Made by a program: the position numbers and the translations under genes. Source: Linanthus parryae (taxonomy: Eukaryota > Streptophyta > Magnoliopsida > Ericales > Polemoniaceae). Taken from it: a stretch of DNA of 64,000 bases. Positions 48,167 to 60,654 of this stretch are shown here, in pieces; the first letter of the stretch is position 1, and every line of letters starts with the position of its first letter. The notes under the pieces were generated by a model. That model saw only the letters and a list, made by a program, of their open reading frames with translations. It made no database searches and was not told the DNA's origin. The stretch lies in NCBI GenBank assembly GCA_023055425.1, contig JALGPY010000006.1, positions 88,385,935 to 88,449,934 on the forward strand, written 5' to 3'.

Positions 48167-49740
48167 CTATTCCATTGGATTTTAACAATATCTTTTCTTG
48201 AACTTATTTTACTGTAAATTGACTAACTTTGACCATACAATAGATTGTTGTGATTTTAAGTGTGACAAGAATACATTGGTTAGTGATGGCCATCCGCTTT
48301 GTTCAGAAGGAGATATACATTTTGGATTCGATGACAAGTTGTGGCTCTCTGGAGAAGTAGATAGTGAAGAAGGTAGATCAGTTTCACAAAATTTTGTCTG
48401 AGCCCGTCAAAGAAGAGTAGAAAGATAATGTTAAATTTTGGACTGTTTGGTACAAGATTGAAGATGTTCCTGAATGACCAAATGTGTAATTTTTCTAGTT
48501 CATTAATTTTTTTAACTTCTGCTTTGAAAAATATATCTTTGTACGTAAGAATGTTTTCACTCTTAGATGCCATAATATCTCTGGTACAACTGTTGTGCAT
48601 ATGCATGCTTCTTGATGCATTATTTGAGAGACCTCATCCCGCATCCTCAGACACAATTCTCCTTCAACGAAGATTAACTTAGATTGTGTACAACGAATGA
48701 AATGGATAGGTGGGTCTCCAACATCCACAATGAATAATTTCTTGGTGAATTTAAAGATTTATGAAGGTGGAGAAGAATCAAGTTGATTTTGCATGTCTCT
48801 TAAAGCCACATTCCAAATAATTTCGGTTCTACAAAGTCACCCGACAACAACGCCTCGCCATATGTACTATCCAGGTATGAATGAGCACGAAAGTTAAGAT
48901 GTATGCCTTAATTGTGTTACTGTAGCTGGAACCCGGTCTTTTGAACCGCACGTACACCGGGAAACAATGGACACACATTTTAGACTTGCCTAAGGACTGT
49001 GGTTAAGAATACACATATTTCTACTGAGATGACGAATTTCACAGGCCATGCTATGCTAAAGAATTTCGAAAACTACACAATGCTTTTAATACAATACATA
49101 AGAGACTCGAGATTGCCGAGAATGACTCAAAGATGTCTCCTACCTACGTAAGATTATTTTCATTAGTTATGTTCTTCATTTTAAGCCAATAATACTAAGC
49201 AAGTGAGGACATGTTAACTATAGTTTTCAAATTAAGCGAGTTGTTTTATAAGAATGATTTATCCGTTATCAGTGTTAATTTATCTTTCTTTCCCTTAGGT
49301 TATCTTTTTTGTTTAGAAATGCATTCCGTTGTTTATTTTTTTCTGGTAAAATGTTATTTTTCATTTTATAAGTTTTATCTAGGCTAAAAAAGTCATTGTC
49401 CTGATCTGTTTTTTTGCCTTTTAGAGTAATCGACTCCCTAGGACGCACCAATTTTTTACCCCAAGTTCCCATCTCTATTCATGCTGTTAAAGAAAGACGA
49501 AAAGTAACTTCACCCGAGAAATGTGAAGCTCTGTGAATAAATAAATAAATATTCTCACAACTGTATGAGAGCCCTCTGCATACATTCCTTCTCGAGAGGC
49601 AATCCAATAATTCCTTCTTGGTAGAGGATAAAATATAATTTGGAATAACCTAAGCTGTCAAGAATTAAGTTAATCAAGATTATTTGATAAAAACAATTAT
49701 AAAATACGTTGACAAAATCTCACGAACCTAATTACAAAAT
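48167..49740. other. No recognisable gene upstream of GLOX
   Basis: AT-rich. Short exon-like stretches (48240-48400, 48820-48880, 49030-49150) without a family I can name. The upstream control region of the GLOX gene probably lies at the right end. Confidence 0.4.
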
Positions 49741-49795
49741 TCATCTGGTACGCCCACCTATATTCAGTTGACTCCCGATGTCATGGCTTGCATGC

Positions 49796-49803
49796 TATTT
49801 AAA
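49796..49803 (+). promoter_or_regulatory. TATA box of the GLOX gene
   Basis: TATTTAAA, 77 bases before the chosen ATG. A start of transcription about 25-30 bases downstream leaves a leader of about 50 bases with AC-rich sequence. The alternative ATG at 49778 lies upstream of this box and would not be transcribed. Confidence 0.6.
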
Positions 49804-49879
49804 GCCCACGTTCCCAACACAAAATAGACAGAGTAAAAAGAAAATACTACTACTACACAACAACAAAAAAGCTTTGGTC

Positions 49880-51496
49880 ATGACTCCAAACAACATTCTC
49901 ATGATCTGGTTCTTCAGTCTTCTAGCACTGCTCGCTTCCGGCACAAATGCCGCTGGTGGGGGCAGCTGGGCCGTCGTGCAATCAAGCATTGGCATCTCCG
50001 CCATGCACATGCAACTCCTCCCGACCGACCGCGTCGTGATGTTCGACCGCACCGACTTTGGCGCGTCTAACCTTTCCTTGCCAGCCGGAAAATGCCGTAC
50101 CAACCCGCCGGATTGCACTGCTCACTCCATCGAGTACGACGTGTTGGCGAATACCTTTCGACCCCTGATGGTCCGCACCAATGTCTGGTGCTCCTCCGGG
50201 GCCTTAATGCCCGACGGCCGCTTGATACAGACCGGCGGGTTCCAAGATGGCGAGCACGTCGTTAGAGTTTACAAGTCTTGTGATACCTGTGATTGGCGGG
50301 AAATCCAATCTGGGTTGACCCAGAAAAGATGGTACGCTACCAATCACCTACTGCCAGGCGGCCGCCAGATTATCATTGGTGGTCGTCGGCAGTTCAACTA
50401 TGAGTTCTACCCGAAAACAGCTACGGCCGACAAATCCTACAGCTTGCCGTTTCTTGTTCAAACAAACGATCCACAAGTTGAGAACAATCTTTACCCATTT
50501 GTGTTCCTCAACGTGGATGGAAACTTATTCATTTTCGCGAATAATCGAGCTATCTTGTTTGATTATTCACAAAATGCCGTCTTGAAGACTTACCCGCAAA
50601 TTCCTGGCGGTGACCCACGGAGCTACCCTAGCACCGGATCCGCCGTCCTGCTGCCATTGAAGAACATACAGAGTCCACAAGTTGAAACCGAAGTGTTGGT
50701 ATGTGGTGGAGCACCAAAAGGATCATACACCAATTCTTTGAATGGACAGTTCGATGGAGCCCTAAACACGTGTGCCAGGATTAAAGTAACTGACCCTGCC
50801 CCACAATGGGTTGTGGAGACCATGCCTCTTGCAAGAGTCATGGGCGACATGTTGTTGCTTCCCACCGGCGACGTCTTGATAATTAATGGAGCCTCAGCCG
50901 GGGCTGCTGGGTGGGAACAGGCCCGAAATCCCGTTCTGAGCCCCGTCCTCTACCAGCCGGATAATGCGATTGGAGCACGTTTTGAAGTCCAAACTCCAAC
51001 AGCAATACCTCGAATGTACCACTCGACCGCAGGTTTGTTACGTGACGGGCGAGTCCTTGTTGCTGGTAGCAATCCGCATGCGTTTTACAATTTTACCGGC
51101 GTTCTGTACCCGACCGAGTTAAGTCTGGAGGCATTTTCACCCAAGTATCTAGACTCGGCATCCGCCAATTTACGTCCGCAAATTGTTTCACCTCGTTCAC
51201 GTAGTAAACTCAAATACGGGCAGCAACTAAACATTCGGTTCTCAGTTGCTGGTACACCGGATGGTAGTTCGGTATCAGTTACGATGGTGTCTCCGGCGTT
51301 TAACACGCACTCGTTCTCTATGAACCAAAGACTGCTAGTGGTTGGCGGAGGTGACGTGAGGAAGAAAGGTAAGTCGGGTTATGATGTTCGAGTGACCATG
51401 CCGAGTTCCGCTAATCTTGCTCCACCAGGATATTACATGCTGTTTGTGGTTCATCAAGGTGTACCTAGCCAAGGAATTTGGATCAATATCAAGTGA
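49880..51496 (+). CDS. Glyoxal/galactose oxidase-like copper-radical oxidase (GLOX)
   Basis: 538 residues in one exon. An N-terminal signal peptide (hydrophobic residues 6-24, IWFFSLLALLASGTNAA) points to the apoplast or cell wall. It has a glyoxal oxidase N-terminal seven-bladed propeller (about 45-285) and a C-terminal DUF1929/immunoglobulin-like domain (about 430-537). Copper and radical residues are all present by homology with galactose oxidase: C104 (VWCSSG) and Y174 (QFNYEF) for the Cys-Tyr cofactor, Y380-H381 (PRMYHS) and H525 (VVHQGVPS). It should oxidise primary alcohols or aldehydes with O2 to give H2O2; plant relatives act in pollen or anthers and in wall pectin. The length is normal for the family. 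It is the only clearly intact host gene here. Confidence 0.93.
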   Translation: MTPNNILMIWFFSLLALLASGTNAAGGGSWAVVQSSIGISAMHMQLLPTDRVVMFDRTDFGASNLSLPAGKCRTNPPDCTAHSIEYDVLANTFRPLMVRTNVWCSSGALMPDGRLIQTGGFQDGEHVVRVYKSCDTCDWREIQSGLTQKRWYATNHLLPGGRQIIIGGRRQFNYEFYPKTATADKSYSLPFLVQTNDPQVENNLYPFVFLNVDGNLFIFANNRAILFDYSQNAVLKTYPQIPGGDPRSYPSTGSAVLLPLKNIQSPQVETEVLVCGGAPKGSYTNSLNGQFDGALNTCARIKVTDPAPQWVVETMPLARVMGDMLLLPTGDVLIINGASAGAAGWEQARNPVLSPVLYQPDNAIGARFEVQTPTAIPRMYHSTAGLLRDGRVLVAGSNPHAFYNFTGVLYPTELSLEAFSPKYLDSASANLRPQIVSPRSRSKLKYGQQLNIRFSVAGTPDGSSVSVTMVSPAFNTHSFSMNQRLLVVGGGDVRKKGKSGYDVRVTMPSSANLAPPGYYMLFVVHQGVPSQGIWINIK

Positions 51497-51621
51497 GGGT
51501 TCTGTTCTTTCAAACTAAGAGCCTAATCTTCTTTTTCTTATCTTACCTTCTATTCTTTTGTAATTGATGGATTGGTAAAAAATATTGTATTGGTGTATTG
51601 TACATGTAATCCAAAGTTGAC

Positions 51622-51627
51622 AATAAA
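51622..51627 (+). terminator. Polyadenylation signal of the GLOX gene
   Basis: AATAAA, 126 bases after the stop codon, preceded by TTGTA-rich upstream elements (51590-51610). Confidence 0.5.
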
Positions 51628-51639
51628 ATTTGAAATTAT

Positions 51640-52389
51640 TCTTCGTACTAAATGAAACGCTTATTTATCTTGTGCAGATTCAAAATGTCAGTCAATGTTG
51701 AATTGTCTAATTTTTTAAAAACTTAAACGCGTATATGAAGCTATGATGGCCTTCAGATCAGAAAAATCAGTTTCACAACTGTGATGTTACTTTGGCTTAA
51801 TTATTCTCCGTATGAGTTGTTATTCAATAACAAGTGGAACTTTTTCTTGGTACTGATTGAAGCCTTTATTTATCTTTCAAAGGTTTAGAATGTGCGTCAT
51901 TATCAAAGTGTCAAATTATCTTTCGTATATATAAAAGAAAGGAAATGAGCATTTCCTTGGAACATATAAGAAGTATTCTTCTCCTGACGCGTCTAGTTAT
52001 TTATTCATGTGGCATCCATGTCATGTTTGTAAGCCAATTAAATATAGACAACTAACAATCTATGACACATATTATCCTAATAGGCTTCTACATTGAGGAT
52101 ATAAATGTTGATATTAACTTTTTGACTTATATGTACATTAAAAGTGAAACATTTGAACTGAACATTTTGTTTATATATGCAAAAGGTGCATGATCGTACA
52201 ATCAATATATTCAATATTTCAAAGTTTCAAAGAATACATGAATTGAGGTTGTAATTCAAATGTAGTCAATTAATTGAATACTCCTCTCATCTTTAAGAGT
52301 AGTCATATGAGATAAACACATCCTTTTGTTTTTAATAAAATAAATGCATTCAAAAAAACACACACACACACATTAAGGACGGTCTAGGT
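51640..52389. other. Downstream AT-rich stretch
   Basis: No coding sequence recognised. A short (CA)n run lies at 52358-52372. Confidence 0.5.
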
Positions 52390-55300
52390 TTAGGGGGGAA
52401 GAAAGCCTCCTTACATCCTCCATCAAATCCACTCCCACAAGCTGGGGAAGAGAAAATAGCCAACAATGTTATGGAAAGTTACGATCAAAAGCAGAAATAA
52501 GAGAATTTAAATTAGCACTGACATCCTTCACAGCATGCTTGGCTAGACAATCAGCAACCATATTGGTGCACATGTAGTCACGCTCCAGTTGAAGGTGTAA
52601 GTGACTGCTTAATTGCGAGCAAGTGCCAACCTAATTCTCAGCAGCGCAATAAGAGTGAATGATATTAAATATGTTAATCAACTACAAGCAATCAGTGCAC
52701 ACAACCACATAGTCTATATGAATATGCCTAATAAGATGAAAATCAGCAAGTAAGGTCATGGCTTTAGGAATAACGGATCTAGAAGTAATTGTAGTACTGG
52801 AGAATCCCGCAATTCAATGTTTAGGACTATCCGCTGGCAATTTTACAAGCTCCCATGTCGAGTTCTTACTAAGAGACTCCATATCTTCTCCAATTACGAC
52901 ATTCAATTGTGTTAACTCATAAATAAAAATTGCATCCTTGTAGGTAATCGACTCATCATTCACCACTTCAGCTACCTACAATGCATAGCCCACCATATTA
53001 TCATCCATGTAACTAGCTAGAGGCTTTATGGCTTCCATTCGTCTTCCTTCAGCAATACCCTTATGTATTGGTTCCTCTGGTAGCAATGCATCCTCACTTC
53101 TTCCTATTTGGTTTCCGATGGTGGTTTGGCACCTTGGGCTCCTTAGTATCATTAGGAATTGAACTTGCCTCCTCCTTCTTCTCTGCAGCTCCAACCTCTA
53201 TCTCCACGAAACTTGATTTCAAACATGAAACTCTCATCGAAGTCACTTCTTCTAAGTAGTCTTGTTGTCCGTCCAAATCTTGTATCCCTTCACACCTGTT
53301 TCGTAGCACCTGAATACCCTCTTCTTCGCCTTTGGTTCCAGCTTGCCATCAGCCACATGATAATACGCAACGCAACCAAATACCATCATATTTAAGTAAT
53401 CTGTTGCTTTTACGTACCATACCTAAATAGGAATTTTGGATCCTATCCATGTGTGTGGGCTCCAATTTACGAGAAAACAAGTTATAGAAGCTTCCTCTCT
53501 CCAGAAAACTCTAGTAAGACCTGCATTTGAAAGCATACATTGTGCTTTCACAAAAGTTTTTGATTCATTATTTCTTTTATACCATTCTCCTATCGTGTGT
53601 GGTGAACAATGTGATGGTTATTAACTCCCAGACCCATGCACATTCCATCAAACTCTGATAAACAAAACTCCAAACCGTTGCCCGTGCGCAACCTCTTCAC
53701 CTTCGTTACCGACTGATTCTCTACCAGGGTTTTCCACTACTTGGTTTTCCGAAGGCTTCACTTTTATGCTTCATCAGGAATATTGAATTCATCCATGTGT
53801 AGTCGTTAATGATGCTTAAAAAATACATATAACCGCCAATCACCTCAATTTGAGATGGACCCCAACAATCCGAATGGATATAGTCCAAAGTGCCTTTCGT
53901 TCTATGAACCGCCTTTGAAAACTTACTACGTTGTAGCTTGCCGTACACATCGGCTCACAAAACCCTAGCTCTTGGGCATGTTCCAAGCGAGATAACCTTT
54001 TATGTGAAGTTTTAGCATTCCACGTTTAGTCATATGACCGAGCCTGATATGACATAGTTTGGTTAGACGAGCTTCTTCATTCTCGCCTGAGAAAACTCTG
54101 ACAGACCCTGTGACAGCCGAACCATCTATCACACACACAGTTCCATCATTGACCCCCTTCAGTAACACATTATGACCCTTGTAGACGCATAAGTCTCCAC
54201 CTTCAGCCGAATCTAAATCACTTACTGTCGACTGGACTCAAAGGAATCAGATTATTTATGACAAGTGGTACGTGTCTAACCTCCTTCAATGTGCATATCT
54301 TGCCGTCATGTGTCTTAAATCTAACATAACTGCTTCATATCACCTTGCAAATACCTTTTTTTCGATATGAACAGAACCTCCATCTAGACGATTATAGCTT
54401 GAAAATAGTTCCATGCTAGAATAGATGTGATAGGAAGTGTGAGAGTCAAGAAACCACTCATCACAGTGATGCGTAACAACATCCGCCAGTAGAACCAAAT
54501 CGTCCTCGGAAAAATAACCTTTCTCCACCACGGCTGCAGATCCCTTGGAAATGGAAGTATAATAGGCCGGTGCACTTATGGGCCACGTTGCCTAGCTGGT
54601 TGGCGGATAAAACACCCACTTTTTTTTCCTGAAAAATATCAAAAACAATGATGCCCACAAAACAAATTGGCCTCGGTACTATACCTTCAACTAGGAAACT
54701 ACTTATTGGGTTTCGCAAAAGACGGAAAAGCTGATCCCAAAAACACAAGTACAAGAAACCCTGAATGAATGGTCATTGTCGAGCAACATGGGCTTGTGTA
54801 ACTGTATCCAAGGTAGCAATGAATCGAAAAACGGCTTTGTTTGGCAAATGAAAAAGAAGAATATTATTGTTGATAGTAGTAAAACAGGTAGTTGACGGCC
54901 GTGGTTGGCAGGTTGTATCAATTTTCTTACTTGTTTCATATTCTTTCCTGAATAAAAAAGTGATTTCTACCCCTTTTAATCTCGTTGTGGTAATCTCTCT
55001 TCCAGATCCCCTTTTCCTTGAACCATGAACATATAATCTTGGGTAACTTAGAGCCACAAAACTGCTTTGTAATGTTCTTCTTACCCTTCTTGCTTCCCCC
55101 GCCACCGAGCAGAAGCATGATCTTCTGTACTTGTGCATGCGCCCTTATGGAACAATTCCCTAGAATGGAGAGCCGATCTCACCTCTAAAAGTTAAACTAT
55201 CCTTATTCACAATAAATGACTGCATAAAGTTCCCGTATGATGGTGATAATGATAGCAAGAAAAGTATTGTGGCGTCCTTAACATCCACCCTCTTGTGAAT

Positions 55301-55740
55301 ATAATGCAAATATAAAAGAATCTTAATTAATTGATCAAGGTGATCTTTGAGAGTCGTGCCTTCTAGAATCTGTATAGCGAACAATATTTGTTTGAGTATT
55401 ACCTTCCTGGTGAGCGACTGCTTCATGTAAAGACTCTCCAACTTGGGACAAAAATCTGTTGCTTTTGTCTGATGTGCGACCTCCGTGATAAGGTCATCTA
55501 ACAAGTATAACATTATGTTTGAATGGTCCTTGTCCTCAATCATCTTATTATATGGCGATGCAACATTCGTACATCCCTTGTCCGCAGTCAAAGAACTCTA
55601 GACGCCTTGCGACCTAAAGAAGGCGAACATCTTGATCTTCCATAGACTAAAGATGTTCCCTCCTATAAACATGTTGATCTTCAACACCGAACCGGACATT
55701 GTTCTTGGTGGAGTAGTCACAATCTACGCTTTGGTACCAG
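52390..55740 (-). pseudogene. Ty1/copia element, decayed, minus strand
   Basis: Read on the minus strand: a primer-like site (CTGGTACCAAAGCG, 55740-55727); gag from ATG 55699 (INMFIGGNIFSLWKIKMFAF, then MLYLLDDLITEVAHQT and LLSLSPSYGNFMQSFI); protease with WFLDSHTSYHI near 54470 (usual DSG is DSH); pre-integrase IRLGHMTKRGMLKL near 54040; integrase TKGTLDYIHSDCWGPSQ near 53900; and the RT start KNSTWELVKLPADSPKH near 52880-52830. Stops and frameshifts are abundant. After the RT start it switches to an RNase H-like sequence at 52820-52440. Confidence 0.82.
52440..52820 (-). pseudogene. Plant RNase H-like (RVT_3-type) fragment
   Basis: The minus-strand reading KAMTLLADFHLIRHIHIDYVVVCTDCL and later NMVADCLAKHAVKD resembles the RNase H domain found in plant LINE-type elements and their derivatives. 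It has stops. It abuts the copia RT start, so the junction is either a real fusion or decay plus insertion. Confidence 0.55.
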
Positions 55741-56014
55741 TTTGTCAAAGCACTCATACCTCAAAGAACAATGAACGAAAACAAATAATCAGGCATGAAC
55801 ACAAGAGAAGCGAAGATATTTATGGCTAGTAGAGGGAGTGGGAGAGAGAGCTACGGTGGTGGTGGCGACATCTAGCTATTTTGTTGGTGGTTACTCCTGA
55901 TGCTGCTACTGCTACCAGTGGCTACTACTGTCGTTGTTGCTAGAACCGACAAAGAAAGGGAGAGATTGAGTGCAAGAGAATCAGAGATATTGGAGGTGGG
56001 GTGGATGTGGGTAG
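55741..56014. other. Possible LTR remnant of the minus-strand copia element
   Basis: It lies just outside the primer-like site and contains GAGAGAGAG and (GGTGGT) stretches. No second LTR was found, so the assignment is weak. Confidence 0.3.
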
Positions 56015-56105
56015 TTTTGGAGTATGCCCTAGAGGCAATCTATTTATCGTGACATTTATAAACGCTTACTATTCATGTGTTATCGATATTGAGACGTGTT
56101 GACAT

Positions 56106-57599
56106 CACTACTAGAAATTTGTCCTTTCCCGGCGGTTTTAATAAAGCTAGTCGAAAAACCGCCGTTTAAAGTTCCCTAAAACGACGGTTTATATAAAACC
56201 GTCGCAAATTTAAATATGAAGGACGGTTGGATATAAACCGCCGTATTAGATACATCAAAACGACGGTTTGTCAAATACCGTCGTATTAGAAATATCAAAA
56301 ACGACGGAATACATAGAACCGTCGTATTAGTTATATAAAAAACGACGCTTGTCCCAGCCGTCGTCATAGATGGCTTTGAAACGACGGTTGTCTCAAAACC
56401 GCCGTAAATATAAATAATTATTAATAAAAAAAATAACCGCTGAGTAGTCAGATACCATCTCAGCCGTTGATTTTGATTTAATCTCAATCGTTGAAGGTAA
56501 ACCCTATCCTTATAACCTCCCCAGCCTCTCTCATTCTCTCTGTTGAGCGCCTCACTTTCTCCGTCTCCCTCTCTCGCTCTCTCATCCGCTCAGGAAATCG
56601 ATCGGTGGCTTGCGCCGTTCACTACTTCCTCCATGGCGACGATGGGTATGCTCTCTTCGACCGAACTCTCTTTCCCCTTGTCTCTCTTCCTCCATCCAAC
56701 TCTGTATTTTCTCCATCTGTCATCTGGCTTTCTCTTTTTTTCATCGACCTCAATCCCAGTTTTTTTCCTCCCCCTCGATCTGGCTATGTCTTCCTCCCAT
56801 TGATCCGACCACCCCTTCTCTCTTTCTCCGTCGACCAGTTGGCTGGTTTTCACTTGGGCTTCTCCTTTGGGTTTTCTTCAGGATTGTATGGGTCTAAATT
56901 GGTGAGGGGTTGAGGTGGTTGAAGGTGGTTCTGGGTTGTATGGGTCTAAATTGGTTATGGGTTGAGGTGGTTGCAGGTGGTTCTGGGTCTAAATTGGTTC
57001 TGGGTTGAGGTGGTTGCAGGTGGTTCTGGGTTTGTGGGTTCTGTGATTGTAGTGGTGGAGGTCGTGGGTGATAGTTTTAGGTGGCAGTGAAGTTCATGGG
57101 TGGTTATGGGTTCATTTCTTGCTTTGTTTGAAAGATGAACAGAGATTGATTGATGTATGGGTTTGTGAATCTGGGTTCATGAAGAACAAAAGATGAGTTC
57201 TTGTTGTGTAACATAATTTTTCACAATTTAATTCCTGAAATTCAACAAAAAAAAACCCACAAATTTGTATTATAAAAAAATCAACGGAATAGCAATAAAA
57301 AAATATTATTGGAATATAAAAAAAATTATTTTGAAATGAAAATAAAAAAATGTATTAAATAAAAATAATTTTATAAAATAAAAGACGGTTTTTAATAAAC
57401 TGCCGTTAAGTTAACGGCAGTTTCTAGCAAACGCCGTTAAATTTCACGGCGGTTTAAACCGTCATTTACCTTTCCCGACGCCGAGATCAACGGCTGGCTG
57501 GAAACCGCCGTTTTAGCCGCCGTTTATACTTTTAACGGCGGTTTTTGAGCTTTTAATGGCGGTTTGTCCCTGCCGTTTTTTACAGAATTTTCTGTAGTG
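56106..57599. mobile_element. Non-autonomous CACTA (En/Spm) transposon, complete
   Basis: 1494 bp. It begins CACTACTAGAAATT and ends with the complement (AATTTTCTGTAGTG), with the 3-bp target duplication CAT at 56103-56105 and 57600-57602. Both subterminal regions (56130-56410 and 57385-57580) are packed with copies of ACGGCGGTTT/AAACCGTCGT in both orientations, the expected transposase-binding repeats. No transposase. The interior has a CT-rich, leader-like segment with an ATG (56500-56650), perhaps captured host sequence, and a minisatellite. Confidence 0.93.
56903..57065 (+). repeat. Minisatellite inside the CACTA element
   Basis: Irregular tandem units built on GGTTGAGGTGGTTGCAGGTGG and GGTTCTGGGTCTAAATT, about 40-60 bp long, roughly three units. 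Confidence 0.8.
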
Positions 57600-58795
57600 C
57601 ATATTGAAGTTCTTAGAATAAATGTTGTATTATTAAATATCCCTAGTCTAGTATTATTGTTAATAAGGACGAATTTAATGCATCGAGACTATTATGTGGG
57701 TAGATTGATATAAGATGTCAAGTCTGACAAATGGGTATGCATTAGGAGTAATGGCGCACTGGGTTGACTTACCATGAGATACACGACATAAATGTTATGT
57801 GAATGTCACAATTGTACTCATAGTGACAATGGTTTTATGATCATATGACTTGAAGTCACTGCATTCTCTAGATGTGAAGTACATGTTTTAATATCTTCAA
57901 ATGCCACGTTGTAACAAGGTGATTATAAAGTTGACAATTGGACGTGTTATCAAATATGCTGAAGGGCATGAGTGATGGAGATAGGATTTGTCCGTCATAC
58001 ATAATATGAATAAATATCAATGGCCACTCGATGAGTGTGACATAGGAAAATGCATGGCCATGCTTGTCTAATCTGGATATATAGACAAAGGGATTATACG
58101 ACAGGTAACATTCGTCATAGATGTTAGTCAGATCACTGACATTCCTATTACTTGGGTAGCATTGATGTATTGCTAGATACCGCTCCATGTTTGTAATTGT
58201 TAATTCCAACATAATTAGGAATCTACAGGATCACACACAAGAATGGATCAAATTGAAATTAAATGCTCATTAGTTGGACTAAAGATATATTGTGTACTTG
58301 AATGCAATCTAATCCTAATTGTTAATATTAAAGGGAAAGATGAATTCTCTCTAACATATAAATAGAACCCTAGGTTATGATAACTCTAGACATACATTCA
58401 TACACCTACACATACACGTGAGAGACAGAGAGGGAGAGATAAAAGAGTTTTCTCTCCTAGGGTTTCAGCCACAGCAGTGCGGCCCCCCTTTTGTAGCCCA
58501 CGACATGGAGTGAATTCAGCCATAGTGCACGCCCAAGTTCATTGATTTTGTGAGACAAGATCCTCCTTCTTCCTGCCGCAGGCTAGCACCGTAGAAGAGA
58601 AAGTCCAGTTCAGATATGTTCGTGTGGATACTTAACAGGAATTATTTTCTTTTTTGCGCTAGTGATCGTCACCATTCGGTACGACTGAGGTAAATATTTA
58701 ATCATTAGATTACGCTCATTCACATGGGTCCTTTGTGTGATTTAGGAAAATTATTTTGTTAATTCCGCTGCGTTTGATTGCCCAAAACTCAATTG

Positions 58796-58807
58796 TGGTA
58801 TCAGAGA
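58796..58807 (+). promoter_or_regulatory. tRNA-Met-type primer binding site of the Angela-like element
   Basis: TGGTATCAGAGA four bases after the LTR end, nearly identical to the standard TGGTATCAGAGC. Confidence 0.8.
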
Positions 58808-60650
58808 CACTTTTGAAATTATTATATGATTATATGTTTATTACAATTATTCACGTGAATATTATATAAATTCTTATATCGTATATGATACGATAAAATC
58901 ATGATATGTATGTGATAAAATCTTAAAGTTGTATATGATATAATATGGTGTACTATAAAAATCGTATATATGATATACGTGATAGCGGCTCATAGGGTTT
59001 GATCCTAATAAAGGAAAAAATTAGTTTTTCTCTCCTAAAGAGGTCCGGTCACACAATGAAGCGAGAGAAAAAAAAATTCCTCTTCTTGGGTTTCGGCCAC
59101 AGCATGCCGCCACCCCTTTTGTGCCGCCGCCCCTCTTGAACCCCCCAGCTCCAGTGGATAATTATGAATTACCCGTTTAAAATAACATGCGACTGAGTTT
59201 TTCTTTGCTTTATTTGATGTTTAATCGCATGGTGCGTGGTTGTGGCCTATTGTGTGATTGTTTTGTTATTGTTTGGTTTTGATGGTTTTGACTTAATCAA
59301 AATACATCATGCGTTTCCTGTCTCTCTATTTATTCTAATTGTCTTCTCTTCTCATCTCATTCCCCTCGTATGTGAGGTTTCTACATTTATATTTAGATAG
59401 ATAGGTGGATGTTATCTATTCCATTGAAGCAACAAAGGAGGAGGCGCAGATACTTGAATGCAGGGACTAGAAGAAAGAAGCACTTGGAAAAGATCTTGGA
59501 GTTCTTATAGTTCTATAGATATTACCATTGGCTTGGAAATTTTGTAATGCTTAGGGTCCACATGCATGTCACGTTTATATTTTAATGTTTTGTTTATATT
59601 GATGTATGTGATGATGGTTGAATGTTAAACAGTATAATAAATAAGATGTGTCTTTCTATCGGAATTTCTCAATCCCTTCGGATAGATCAGTTGATGAGAC
59701 CAAATAAAAGAAGCAAATCCATCAAGATTAAAATATTACGTGATAACCTTTTTTTGCTTGACACTCATCAATACCTTGATAAATAAAGTGTAGGCTTGCC
59801 TAAGCAATGTACTTTAATTTATCATGGTAAGGCGCGATGACATAAGAAAATATTATGCAAATTGACAAGCAAGGGGTCTAGCTTATAAAAGCTACTTCAA
59901 TAAGACTTAAAGCATGGAGGAAATATAATTGGCTACTAGTGAAACAATCCAAAATTTAATTACGGATTTTAATAATAAATATACATGTTTCATAGTAAAT
60001 TTTATTAAGACATTGCACAATAATCCGAGCACTTTGGTAATATGGACTTTAAACTGACATCTTGACTTTAACATTTTGTGATACTATTTTTATGTGGTTA
60101 AAATCTAATAAAAATAAAATGCTATTATATGTCTACCACGCTAATATTTGATAACGTGTACACTATTATAGTATCACATATTTTACGTGGCGACTTTTAT
60201 CGCGATGTGACTATTATTATTGAAAAATCATCACACCCAGTTAGTTACAACATGTCGGTAAGATTTTTCTTCAAGGTCTGTAACTACATCAAAGAAAAAA
60301 TGATCATGCTCTCAATTACGTAAAAATACGATCTTGCCCAGGTGAAAAACAAAATCACCTTCTTTTTTTCTATTTATTTTTCTTTATTTTCCTTCTTGTA
60401 AATATAATAGAACTTATGTGGCTTCTTTACACCAACGAAACAACCAATAAGCCATAGCCACTACCATCATTCTCACTGGCATCACCACTTCTTACATCTC
60501 CAACAAACAACACCACATCCACCAACACAAACTAGAACTAGGTAAGCACCAAGCTTTAGGGTTTTCCGAGAACATCACGTAACCACCTGGCTCACCAACA
60601 CCACTAACGACCACCATTTTAGTCACGATTACTACCACTCATCCTGTGAC
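58808..60650. other. AT-rich stretch, no recognisable gene
   Basis: It should be the interior of the Angela-like element, but no gag motif is visible. CT/CG-richer leader-like segments at 59030-59150. Nothing else can be supported. Confidence 0.45.
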
Positions 60651-60654
60651 ACTC

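Larger units (their letters stand above)
56015..58791 (+). repeat. Angela-like copia LTR, interrupted by a CACTA element
   Basis: It starts TTTTGGAGTATGCCCTAGAGGCAAT, close to the TGTTGGAAATATGCCCTAGAGGCAA start typical of Angela-type copia LTRs, and ends ...CCAAAACTCA followed by the primer site. Without the CACTA element and its duplication the LTR is about 1280 bp. No gag or pol follows, so the element is truncated or diverged beyond recognition. Confidence 0.75.

Noticed and set aside
49778..49879. Upstream in-frame ATG of the GLOX gene (34 extra residues)
   Set aside because: It lies before the TATA box at 49796 and would bury the signal peptide behind a polar stretch; the ATG at 49880 gives a standard secreted protein.
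56491..56913. 140-residue frame within the CACTA element as a real gene
   Set aside because: CT-rich leader-like sequence with overlapping frames on both strands; no domain.
57868..58212. 114-residue minus-strand frame
   Set aside because: It lies fully inside the Angela-like LTR, antisense to it; LTR sequence is not coding.
60129..60323. 64-residue plus-strand frame
   Set aside because: Random AT-rich frame without any motif.
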